A stretch of DNA of 64,000 bases, from IMG/VR virus record IMGVR_UViG_3300030114_000003, positions 1-64,000 of that record. The stretch is one strand, 5' to 3'. Source of the DNA: a virus. Under the pieces are notes generated by a model. That model saw only the letters and a list, made by a program, of their open reading frames with translations. It ran no database searches and was not told the origin of the DNA. Every line of letters starts with the position of its first letter. Within the stretch, counting starts at the first letter, position 1. Made by a program: the position numbers and the translations under genes. This document shows, piece by piece, positions 17,167-24,907 of the stretch.

Positions 17167-18135
17167 TTATTTCTTTACATTATTATATACTTTTGCATGA
17201 TCTGAATTATGATTAATTCTTAAAGATCTTTCTTTTGATTTTGTCTCTCCAAATCTTTCATCAAGACCTAAATATCCTGTAAGTCTAGAAATACCTTGAA
17301 TACTAGTAGACCCACAATCACATTTTGATTCTCCATGTAAAAGAGTTCCACATTCTTTACAATATCTTATATGAAAGTTGATTCCTATATAAGCTATATT
17401 AGTTTCAGTGAATGATTTTGTTACAACCTTTTCAACTAATTTTGGAGTTGGATAATCATCTACCTCTATATATGATATATGACCACCATTACACATTTTA
17501 TGATAAGGTGCTTCTATTTGTATTTTATTCATAATTGATATAGGGAAATCTACAGGTATATGAAATCCATTTGTATAGAATTCTTTATCATTTACACCCT
17601 CTATAATACCAAATTTCTTTATATCACTTTTACAAAGTTTCCCAGATACTTCCTCAGCTGGAGAAGCATATGCACTGAAATTTAAGGAGTATTTAGTAGT
17701 ATAATAATCTGCTTTCTCTCTTATAAAACCATTTATTTTTTCACCTAATTCTCTAGCTTCTAATGTTTGTCCATGATGCACTCCTAATAAAGCTACTAGA
17801 GTTTCTGCTAACCCTACAAATCCCATACCATAAGTTCCTTGTTCTAATATAGGTAATATAGAATCTGTTTCTTTTAATCCTTCAGATCCTAAGAATAATT
17901 CTTGCCCTGCTATAAATGGTAGATCTTTTACTTTTAGATTTGATAATACATCTTTTCTATATAGTAAGGAATTCTTACATTCTTCTAATAAATTTGTTAA
18001 TAATTCAAAGAATTTATCTATATCATTATTAGATAAGATTCCTAATCTTGGTAGATTCATCGTTGTATTTCCAATATTCCCCCTACCTGTAGGTCCAGCA
18101 GACCCGTTTATATTCGACAATACTTGAGTACGACA
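17167..18135 (-). CDS. nrdD: Anaerobic ribonucleotide reductase, exon 3 (catalytic and glycyl-radical end)
   Basis: Codes for the last 322 residues, beginning with CRTQV, which completes the conserved MGCRT motif with exon 2; the cysteine is the thiyl-radical residue of class III reductases. Next come NINGSAGPTGRGNIGNTTMNLPRLG (quoted in parts: GPTGRGNIGNTTMNLPR), the zinc site RYCKECG...CDCGS, and the glycyl-radical motif ISRLTGYLG. NrdD converts ribonucleoside triphosphates to deoxynucleotides under anoxia, with formate as reductant and an NrdG activase; NrdG is not in this window. Spliced product 703 residues, normal for the family. Stop followed by a strong terminator. An anaerobic host is implied. 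Confidence 0.93.
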   Translation of the reverse strand, partial: CRTQVLSNINGSAGPTGRGNIGNTTMNLPRLGILSNNDIDKFFELLTNLLEECKNSLLYRKDVLSNLKVKDLPFIAGQELFLGSEGLKETDSILPILEQGTYGMGFVGLAETLVALLGVHHGQTLEARELGEKINGFIREKADYYTTKYSLNFSAYASPAEEVSGKLCKSDIKKFGIIEGVNDKEFYTNGFHIPVDFPISIMNKIQIEAPYHKMCNGGHISYIEVDDYPTPKLVEKVVTKSFTETNIAYIGINFHIRYCKECGTLLHGESKCDCGSTSIQGISRLTGYLGLDERFGETKSKERSLRINHNSDHAKVYNNVKK

Positions 18136-18581
18136 CGCTTAATAATATTTTAATATTAAACAGACTATCTCTTCATTATTATATACTGTTACCATATATA
18201 ATAAGCCTCATACTTCGCATTACGGACTTTCACCGAGTTTCTTGCTACGTCTACTTTCTTCGTGTATAATGTTAATTATACCTTATTTTCAATCAAAGTA
18301 TTTCTCTCTGATATATAGATTTCAACTAGTCGTTACATCTCATTTTTATAATAAAAATTATATTAACAGACACGGTATTCCCTAGCTATCCTTATTAAAA
18401 AAGGACCTTAGGCTCTCTTACGAAGCTACTTCGTTTATGGACTACTATTTCTAGTAGGGTTATAATCACTTTTCTATAACCAATCTTATTCAACTTCTAC
18501 CGTTAGCATATACTTCTAGACTCGTATATACACCCTAGATTTCTAGGTTCATGAGGTTTTATATGGGCTGCTCGTAACCTA
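18136..18581 (-). other. Group I intron 2 in nrdD (no ORF)
   Basis: 446 bases. The exon end ATGGGT pairs with the internal guide GCCCAT about 14 bases into the intron, with a U.G pair at the splice site, and the last intron base is G: the hallmarks of group I P1 and omega-G. Near the 3' end, the R-like GTAACGACTAGTTG (minus strand, 18318-18336) and S-like GAGATAGTCTG (18161-18174) can pair as P7. Removal joins MG to CRT in frame. No endonuclease gene inside. Phage T4 nrdD (sunY) is known to carry a group I intron, so the gene is a recurrent target. Confidence 0.88.
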
Positions 18582-19091
18582 ACCCATAGTTTGTGCAACA
18601 ATACCTTTATTATAATATTCTAAATTAAAATCAGCATCTATATTTAAGAAAGTTGGATTCATCTTCTTAGATGCAACTTTACATGCTAATTTATATAGAT
18701 AATAATAAGGGTCTCCTTCTTTCCTATTTACACCATCTTTAACAGTAAAGACAACATTAGGAAAAATTAGAGGACTTCCTTTTCCCATTCCTTTATCAAA
18801 TTCTTCTAAAAATAACTCACACACTAATGCAGCGTCATCATCTAAAGGTAATCCTAAATTAACTGAAGAGAAAGGAACTTGTGAACCAGCTCTTGAATGC
18901 ATTGTATTAAGATTATAACAAATACCTTGCATAGCTTGTCTAGTTTTCTTTCTTACTTTTCTATCTAATTTGTCTTTTGTTACTTCTGTTTCATCTTCAT
19001 TCATTTCTTCTAGAATTTCTGCTTTTGTTAGATTTACAAAGAATCCTAACGTATTATCTAGATCAGGAATACTTACTCCACCGTATTGATC
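18582..19091 (-). CDS. nrdD: Anaerobic ribonucleotide reductase, exon 2
   Basis: 170 codons, open on both sides of the visible ATG: translation begins at DQYGGVSIPDLDNTLGFFV, well upstream of the first internal methionine (MNEDE). It contains GSQVPFSSVNLGLP and SPLIFPNVVFTVKDG, conserved NrdD core segments (the GSQ.PF and FP...F stretches), and ends QTMG just before the intron. Without splicing this segment would not be translated as one protein with its neighbours. Confidence 0.92.
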
Positions 19092-19587
19092 CTATTATAC
19101 CGTCACTTTCGTGATACTTTAACATAATTTAAAATTATCGGACTAGACTATATCATTATCCTATAAGTATTTGTTATAGGATACCCTGCACTTCGGTGAC
19201 ATATAATAAAACCAATTATTATATACCATATAAGTCTCTAAACTTATCCCTACTCTTACTTTCTTCGTGTATTATTTCTAATACCTTATTTTCAACTAAG
19301 ACAACTCTTAGTGTATAGATTTCAGATACTCGTTTCACATTTATACATAATATTAATTATGTAATTTAGCACGGCTATTACCAGCTATCCTTAGAAGTTA
19401 TCAAAGGATCTTCAGGCTCTCTTACGAAGCTTATTCGCTTATTTCTCAAAGGATTACAATTGTCGTGCAATCAATCTTATTTCACTTCTACCGTTAGCAT
19501 ATATCTCTAGACTTATATACACACCCTAGATATCTAGGTTCACAGGGTTATTCAACATATGTTACCATATGAGGGAACAATTCAATT
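19092..19587 (-). other. Group I intron 1 in nrdD (no ORF)
   Basis: 496 bases. The boundary after CAGAAT is chosen because the exon end GAAT pairs with a guide GTTC a few bases inside, with U.G at the splice site, and the intron then ends in G just before GAT CAA TAC GGT (DQYGG) in frame. S-like TGATATAGTCTAGT (19141-19158) and R-like GTGAAACGAGTATCTG (19318-19338) lie where group I P7 strands are expected. P1 is only four pairs, so the 5' site could be one codon further on. Several blocks match intron 2, e.g. CTACCGTTAGCATATA on the plus strand. Confidence 0.8.
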
Positions 19588-20220
19588 ATTCTGTACGGAT
19601 TGTATTAGTATACAGATTAAATCTGATGCTGATTCTATCCTTTGGGGAGGTTTAATGTATCCATAACCAGTGTTAAAGCCTTTACTAAGTGTCTTAGCTG
19701 CTGGTATATGTAAACAATTTGTGGTAAGGTTAAAACTATCTAAATCGTGATAATATAGATCTCCTACTTCATGAAGTCTTGCTATTTCTTTTGGCATTTC
19801 TCCTAGTACACTACATTTATTTGCACCAGATGCAATCATTAATAATTTCGAACTAAAATTATTACCCACATTTGCATTTCCACGATTAGTTTCTTTTGAT
19901 AAACCTGATACCATTTTCATTAATTCACTATTCTTCATCCTACATTTAGATCTATCATCTCTATATTCAGAATAGTTTATTGCTAATTCATATAAATGAT
20001 TTTTCTTTAAAAAATCTATTACTTCATCATGAATTGTGTCTACTTCTATTGTAGAATCATTTCCATACTTTTCTATTATTTCATCTAAACAACTCATTCC
20101 CAAACATGTTAATTTATAATGATCATATCCTTTTTGACCATTAGTAGACATTATCATTGCATTTATTATTTTATGCGATACTGCTACTTCTTTTCTTCCA
20201 TCTCTTTTTATAATATTCAT
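19588..20220 (-). CDS. nrdD: Anaerobic ribonucleotide reductase, exon 1 (ATP-cone end)
   Basis: 211 codons. ATG at 20220 (MNIIKRDGRKEV) is preferred over one three codons upstream because AAGGGAG is at proper spacing. Residues 1-90 form the ATP-cone regulatory domain (IIKRDGRKEVAVSHKIINAM; YSEYRDDRSKCR), which senses ATP/dATP. TNRGNANVG and TTNCLHIPAAKTL follow; the latter cysteine matches one of the conserved active-site cysteines. It ends SVQN at the intron. Head of a leftward unit, with no clear copy of the promoter-like element immediately upstream. Confidence 0.92.
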
Positions 20221-20333
20221 AATACACATCTCCCTTTTCTTCTATATATTGTAATCTAATGTTTGTCCTTATGTATATAAATATATTATTCAGCTTATCT
20301 ATTTGATAAGTATAGATAATATACTAAATATAT

Positions 20334-20366
20334 AAAAAATAAAAGATAAGAGTGTAAACCCTTATC
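20334..20366 (-). terminator. Intrinsic terminator, leftward
   Basis: Hairpin GATAAG / CTTATC (20345-20350, 20361-20366, extended by weak pairs) followed leftward by TTTTATTTTTTAT. It closes a transcript that runs through the degenerate 20.4-20.9 kb region. Confidence 0.75.
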
Positions 20367-20386
20367 AATTATTCGTAATAGTATAA

Positions 20387-20574
20387 TTATTGTTCTTTGT
20401 TAGATACTATTCTAGATATCTCAAATGATGTTATTCCTTCAGTTTTCATCTTTTTATTTAAATATTCTTCTATATTGAAATCGTCATAAGCCAATACAAT
20501 ATGATAAGTTATTGTTTTCTCATTCTTATTATCTATACTAAAACTTTCTATGGAATATCAGTATCGTTCTTCAT
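20387..20574 (-). pseudogene. Remnant of a small gene, frame interrupted
   Basis: A frame from ATG at 20574 gives MKNDTDIP and stops at TAG; a -1 shift at ATTCC would continue as IESFSIDNKNEKTITYHIVL and onward to NKEQ at a TAA (20387-20389), about 60 residues. There is no ribosome site before the ATG, and the longer frame has a TGA immediately upstream of its open part. A good terminator follows. This looks like the tail of a real gene whose front is lost or shifted. No family recognised. Confidence 0.5.
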
Positions 20575-20960
20575 TTTACTTGGTCTGAAGACCAAGTCAG
20601 TATCTTTGCTTGTATTTCAGTTGAACTGTTGTATTATGCTATATTCAAGTTCAATTTTATTTATTAATCATTCTGATTAATAAATGTGGTTTATGATTTT
20701 CTTATTTATTTGTATCTATAATAATGAATTTTATTATCTAATAATATATTTTTCTAATGATTTATTTATTAATCTATTTACTTTTCTATTTGTGTTTTAT
20801 CTTTTACATTTATGTGAATCTAACAATAGAAAGTTACAACTACTTTTTAGTACCTATTTGGGATAGCTGTGAAAACATATAAACCATATACCAAATGATA
20901 TGTATATACCTATATTGTTATTTTCTAAACAGATAACTATAATTATTTTATATTAAATGT
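20575..20960. other. Gene-less AT-rich stretch with a hairpin
   Basis: About 390 bases with no supported gene on either strand. It contains an 8-bp stem ACTTGGTC / GACCAAGT with a 4-base loop at 20578-20597 and, at about 20930-20950, a partial match on the minus strand to the repeated promoter-like element (TTATAGTTATCTG). A 60-codon plus-strand frame here (from 20684) lacks a ribosome site and is hydrophobic noise. It may be a decayed gene, or a non-coding transcript ending at the 20334-20366 terminator. Confidence 0.5.
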
Positions 20961-20962
20961 AA

Positions 20963-20992
20963 AAAATAAAGAGAGGAAACTAATCCTCTCTT
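20963..20992 (-). repeat. 30-bp direct repeat copy A, contains terminator hairpin
   Basis: Exact 30-base match to 21990-22019. The core is the terminator hairpin GAGAGGA / TCCTCTC followed leftward by TTTATTTT. The two copies bracket the broken zincin gene almost exactly. Confidence 0.85.
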
Positions 20993-21976
20993 AAATCAGA
21001 TATATCTACTTTGTTTATTTTATCAATATACTCAAATAAATTTATTACTGCCATCAATTCAGCATATCTATTCATATCAATTACTTCCAAATCAAAACAT
21101 GTTCCAATATTGTTTAATAAATTTCTATAAATATAATATAAATCACTTTCAAGGAATATATATTCTTGTAATATTGATAATTTATATATAAGACTTTGAA
21201 TTACTCTTTTTTGATTACCAAAACTATTTATAAAATTATCTAATTCTTTTTTATATTTTAAATTTCCTTTCAAATTTATCTTAATAGATTTTTCTTTTGT
21301 GTTTATTATATTTTCTTTACCATATGTAATAATATATTTATTAAAATTTAATTTTTGTGATATTATTTTATTTACTATATTAACATCAGATCTGTCTTCT
21401 AATAAGTGTGGTAATTCTATTATACTATCTACTATTTTTTCTTTATTTAACATCTTATGTACTTTTATAAAATTAGAATAAGCATACATATCACTGTATA
21501 CCTCTTTTGGTAATAGTCTGTACCAATAATCTATATTTTTTTTCTGATGAATTGAATATATTTTCTATAGAAACTTCTAAGGTATGGTTAATCTTGTTCA
21601 TATAATCTCATTTGTCGTTATTAGATAATTTTAATGATAATTTTAAATGTCCGATTTCATGTAAAATAGTAATAATCAATAAATCAAAAACTGTAGGTTC
21701 TTTAATTAAAGAACTTATAAATTTTATAAAATCAGGAGATGATTTTTCTATATTTTCTACAAGTTTATTTATATCCTTATCTATTATTATATCTATCACA
21801 TCAAATAACATATAATCTCCATATACATAAGATACTCTCATATCTACATCTTCACCTAACTGAACATTTATTCTAAAATGTTTTATAGATTTATCATTCA
21901 TTTTAAATGTAGTTATAATATTATATATAAATTTCATATAATCTAAACTAGTGTGTTTTTCATCAATTTTTATCAT
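20980..21976 (-). pseudogene. HExxH zincin-like gene broken by a TGA and an A8 frameshift
   Basis: ATG at 21976 (AAAGGAG site) gives 122 residues ending soon after the zinc helix ITILHEIGHLKLSL, at TGA (21608-21610). The same frame reopens at once (DYMNKINHTLEVSIENIF), runs to a tract of eight A at 21536-21543, and the remaining 180 residues continue in the +1 frame (NIDYWYRLLPKEVYSDMYAYS...) to TAG at 20980. The segment LPKEVYSDMYA has the form of the downstream third-ligand helix of zincins, which supports a single original protein of about 330 residues. The TGA and the A8 could be mutations or sequencing errors, or A8 slippage could restore frame. Alternatively the two open parts are separate genes (start codons at 21601 and 21489 possible). 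Confidence 0.65.
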
Positions 21977-21989
21977 AATAATCTCCTTT

Positions 21990-22019
21990 AAAATAAAGAG
22001 AGGAAACTAATCCTCTCTT
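21990..22019 (-). repeat. 30-bp direct repeat copy B, contains terminator hairpin
   Basis: Exact copy of 20963-20992; hairpin AAAGAGAGGA / TCCTCTCTTT followed leftward by TATTTTAAA. It terminates the unit stopping at 22025 and stands just upstream of the broken zincin gene. Confidence 0.85.
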
Positions 22020-22024
22020 TACTA

Positions 22025-22378
22025 TTAAATTAATTCTAAATTTGTTTTTTCTATTATTACTCTTATATTTTTAGTTAATTCTCTAAGCTCAATAGTAGTT
22101 ATAGGAATATCTATAAGTATCAATTCTGATATTATATAATTTTGAACATAATCTTTTATTATTCTTATATTCTTTATCTCTGGGATGGATATTTGTACAC
22201 CAATATCACTTTCTTTTATTCCAAATAAACAACTAGAATGTATAGAATATATATTAGACGTCATTATCATATCTAATTCATTCTCTAAATAATATCCCAT
22301 ATTATTACTTATAAACATTAATCTTATTTCTTTTTTAATATCAATTTTTACCTTTTCACTCCATTCTAAAAATTTCAT
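22025..22378 (-). CDS. Small unknown protein, 117 aa
   Basis: ATG at 22378 (MKFLEWSEKVKIDIKKEIRL) chosen because AGAGG lies nine bases upstream. Mixed alpha/beta, ending EKTNLELI. It starts inside the last codons of the zincin-like gene, so it is probably co-translated with it. No motif recognised. Confidence 0.6.
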   Translation of the reverse strand: MKFLEWSEKVKIDIKKEIRLMFISNNMGYYLENELDMIMTSNIYSIHSSCLFGIKESDIGVQISIPEIKNIRIIKDYVQNYIISELILIDIPITTIELRELTKNIRVIIEKTNLELI

Positions 22379-22383
22379 TTTAA

Positions 22384-23160
22384 TCAACCTCTTTCCATAA
22401 ATTTTATATTATCATTATTCATGAATATACTAAATATAACTTCATCTTTCTTTTCTAATAATGTGCCTCTGTATATTCTTTGCACATAACCCTGATACAT
22501 ATATTTGACCATAATAGTATTCATTTTTTCAAAATCCAATACAAAGTCATCTCTAATTGTATATTGATCTACTAGAGATTCATTATTTAATACAAAATGT
22601 ATCCTTATCCTACCGTATTTCATAAACATGTTATATATTTGAATATTAGATATATCTATAAATTTGTTAATAAGCTTATTAAAATACTTCATATCAATAT
22701 TGTTTCTATTGATAATCACTCCACCTTTATCATAATGATTAGATAAAGTATCAATATTATATTCATACACTATTATATTAAATATTCTTTGTAATTCTAG
22801 ATTGTTATCATTTATATAATGCATCGTGGTATAGTCAACATTTCGTTCCACATTCATTTTATATTTTCTATCACTTACATATCTTTGAGGATCTGTAAAT
22901 TCTAATTGATGTATGGATTCATGAAATAGACTATATAATATTTGATTCTTCATATATATTACATTATAAAAGTTTTGGTCTTTCATTCTTACTCCCATAT
23001 AAACTGTTATTTTATTAAATATATTACCAGCATATTTACTTTCAAACACCGTATCATAATTAATATCCAATTTCATTGATGGAAAGTCTACTAATATGGT
23101 TTTCTTCAGATATGTAAAAACTTCTTGTATAAAGTTGTGATATAAGTAAATATAATCCAA
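22384..23160 (-). CDS. HExxH zincin-like protein, 258 aa
   Basis: TTG start at 23160 with GGAGG ten bases upstream; the frame has no better ATG. HESIH at residues 80-84 sits in ILYSLFHESIHQLEF, a zinc-binding helix; a downstream acidic ligand could be within DRKYKMNVERNVDY or later. No signal peptide or membrane segment. The layout (about 80 residues before the motif, 170 after) differs from the 169-residue zincin at 8392, so they are not close paralogues. Substrate unknown. Confidence 0.6.
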   Translation of the reverse strand: MDYIYLYHNFIQEVFTYLKKTILVDFPSMKLDINYDTVFESKYAGNIFNKITVYMGVRMKDQNFYNVIYMKNQILYSLFHESIHQLEFTDPQRYVSDRKYKMNVERNVDYTTMHYINDNNLELQRIFNIIVYEYNIDTLSNHYDKGGVIINRNNIDMKYFNKLINKFIDISNIQIYNMFMKYGRIRIHFVLNNESLVDQYTIRDDFVLDFEKMNTIMVKYMYQGYVQRIYRGTLLEKKDEVIFSIFMNNDNIKFMERG

Positions 23161-23162
23161 CC

Positions 23163-23408
23163 TTAACTTACCTCCTTAAATAAATTTTTATAAAAATTAT
23201 GTATCTTTTTATTTATAAGTATAAGTGATAGAGATGCAAATATTATATTTGCTATGTATAGACTGTAAAATTTAATTAAACCTCTGTTTATGGTAGGTTT
23301 ACTTATTATTGATATTATAATAACCATAATCAATGCGATACATCCTGCTATAAACCAAACTCCTATACAGGACCTAAAAACCTTTAAATTATTTAACCGT
23401 TTATTCAT
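23163..23408 (-). CDS. Small two-helix membrane protein, 81 aa
   Basis: ATG at 23408 behind GGGGGATT. Two strong transmembrane segments: WFIAGCIALIMVIIISII (about 18-36) and FYSLYIANIIFASLSLILI (about 48-66), with basic ends (MNKRLNNLKVFR and NKKIHNFYKNLFKE), so both termini are probably cytoplasmic. Such small phage membrane proteins include holins and superinfection-exclusion proteins; no lysis gene is adjacent, so a holin role is not supported. Confidence 0.65.
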   Translation of the reverse strand: MNKRLNNLKVFRSCIGVWFIAGCIALIMVIIISIISKPTINRGLIKFYSLYIANIIFASLSLILINKKIHNFYKNLFKEVS

Positions 23409-23425
23409 ATAAATCCCCCATAAAT

Positions 23426-23722
23426 TTATTTTACATAATAAATTAATTTATCATAATCATATTGAGTTAATTTTCCAGTATCTTTTAATTCCAATAAAGT
23501 TTCTTTTGTTATATTGTTAGTATTTATCATGAGTTTAATATATGGACCTAGTAGTGACATTATATTATAAAAATCAGACCCAATATATTCACTATTAATA
23601 GAATTTAATGGTATTTCAACAGGTTTAATTTCATTTAAACTTATTATGTTTTTTCTTAATTCTAAATTTGTTAATATATCCTCCTTTATTATATTTGGTT
23701 CTCTATTCATAAACTTTTTCAT
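23426..23722 (-). CDS. Small unknown protein, 98 aa
   Basis: ATG at 23722 behind AAAGGAG, 24 bases after a promoter-like element. The first 10 residues (MKKFMNREPN) resemble the start of the antirepressor-like protein at 9013-9822 (MKNFMKRDKE), and the C-terminal LKDTGKLTQYDYDKLIYYV resembles that protein's ending (SINKLDISDYEKYKN). It may be a shortened paralogue that kept both ends and lost the DNA-binding core (inference). Confidence 0.6.
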   Translation of the reverse strand: MKKFMNREPNIIKEDILTNLELRKNIISLNEIKPVEIPLNSINSEYIGSDFYNIMSLLGPYIKLMINTNNITKETLLELKDTGKLTQYDYDKLIYYVK

Positions 23723-23745
23723 ATTATGGTTCTCCTTTACATTAT

Positions 23746-23762
23746 TATAATATACAATTATA
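23746..23762 (-). promoter_or_regulatory. Repeated AT-rich promoter-like element
   Basis: Minus-strand TATAATTGTATATTATA, 24 bases upstream of the ATG at 23722; identical to copies at 8946 and 27554. Confidence 0.65.
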
Positions 23763-23770
23763 TTTATATT

Positions 23771-24667
23771 TTAATCTATATAGTTTACTACTTCATCTAC
23801 ATCTTCATAAAATTCTTTTTGCTCTACATTTTTATCAGCATATTCTATCATTTTTTTATATGATGGTTGTAATATTGTTTCTATAGTCTCCCTTGTGCTA
23901 TTATCAGGATGATTAATATAATCTAAAACACTATCCTTAATAGTATCAAGTAGATCTTCATTAAACTCTTTATATATCTCCTTATAAGGAATATTAAGAA
24001 CCTCAGATTGACTTTTGAATGTTATGGTTAGTAGGTCTAATATTGATCTGAATTGTATATCTTTAAATATTTCTTTTTGTCTCAATATATATTGAATCTT
24101 ATCATAGTTGTCTATATCTAAGATAGTAAACCCATTTTGTCTAAATGTCATGTTTATTTTTTCTGTAGGGTTATAATTTAAGAACGAATCATATTTCATT
24201 AATCCATCTTTTATAAAGTCATTAAAATAAACTGATTCTACTTGATATAATTGTTCTTTTACAGATAATAATATTTTATTATTCACATTATCGGAATTTC
24301 TAAATAAATTTTTATAATGAGAAATATCTCCGCACATTAAAAAGTGAATTTCCCCTTTTTCTATATCTATAGCTTGTGCTGATATATATTTCATATTACT
24401 ACATAATGGTATGAATTCTAAAAGATTAGTATTATTATAAGAAGCTTTTACATACATTATGATATTGGACAAATAAAATAAAGATTCATCTTTTATATTA
24501 TTGATCATATATTGGACTCTGTCTTCATATGTAGATTTTATATCCATCCCTAAAGCTGTAGATATATTATATATATGATCGTTCATATATATAATTTCAG
24601 AATAAACTTCACCTTCCTTATTATTTTCCTTTTTAAACATACCTTTTATTTTATTTATAATATTCAT
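23771..24667 (-). CDS. Unknown protein, 298 aa
   Basis: ATG at 24667 (MNIINKIKGMFKKENNKEG) chosen because GAGGAGG stands nine bases before it; an upstream ATG at 24700 has no ribosome site. Soluble, acidic, helical, with YKKMIEYADKNVEQKEFYED near the end. No domain recognised. The N-terminal INKIKGMFKK helix is amphipathic and could touch membrane. Confidence 0.65.
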   Translation of the reverse strand: MNIINKIKGMFKKENNKEGEVYSEIIYMNDHIYNISTALGMDIKSTYEDRVQYMINNIKDESLFYLSNIIMYVKASYNNTNLLEFIPLCSNMKYISAQAIDIEKGEIHFLMCGDISHYKNLFRNSDNVNNKILLSVKEQLYQVESVYFNDFIKDGLMKYDSFLNYNPTEKINMTFRQNGFTILDIDNYDKIQYILRQKEIFKDIQFRSILDLLTITFKSQSEVLNIPYKEIYKEFNEDLLDTIKDSVLDYINHPDNSTRETIETILQPSYKKMIEYADKNVEQKEFYEDVDEVVNYID

Positions 24668-24682
24668 ATTAAATTCCTCCTC

Positions 24683-24713
24683 AAAAAATAAAGAGGACAA
24701 AAGAGTCCTCTTT
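24683..24713 (-). terminator. Intrinsic terminator, leftward
   Basis: Hairpin AAAGAGGA / TCCTCTTT (24690-24697, 24706-24713) followed leftward by TTATTTTTTGA. Ends the unit stopping at 24719. Confidence 0.85.
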
Positions 24714-24718
24714 TATAT

Positions 24719-24892
24719 TTAGTTTGTTACTTCTTCTATATGCTTTTCTAATTTATCTAAATCTTCTTTAACCTCTTCTATTTTCTCTTTAACAATCATC
24801 TCTTTGACTTTTTCAATACCTTTCGATATAGCTAGCCCTAATAAAATACCTCCAGCTAAAAATGATAAGTTGTCTTTATTTAAATTTTTCAT
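24719..24892 (-). CDS. Small membrane-anchored coiled-coil protein, 57 aa
   Basis: ATG at 24892 behind GGAGG. Residues 8-25 (NLSFLAGGILLGLAISKG) form a single glycine-rich membrane segment; the rest (EKVKEMIVKEKIEEVKED...) is a heptad-like charged coiled coil. A one-pass membrane protein with a cytoplasmic or outward coiled coil; spanin or anchor-like roles are possible but not indicated by neighbours. Confidence 0.65.
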   Translation of the reverse strand: MKNLNKDNLSFLAGGILLGLAISKGIEKVKEMIVKEKIEEVKEDLDKLEKHIEEVTN

Positions 24893-24907
24893 AATTCATT
24901 CCTCCAA

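Noticed and set aside
18121-18578. Frameshift or pseudogene explanation for nrdD
   Set aside because: Clean exon ends, P1 pairing with U.G, terminal G and P7 strands fit self-splicing introns better than random insertion.
20684-20866. 60-codon hydrophobic plus-strand frame
   Set aside because: No ribosome site; phenylalanine/tyrosine/leucine-rich noise from AT-rich DNA; contradictory orientation to all neighbours.
23163-23408. Holin
   Set aside because: Two membrane helices fit, but there is no endolysin nearby and the context is unknown accessory genes.
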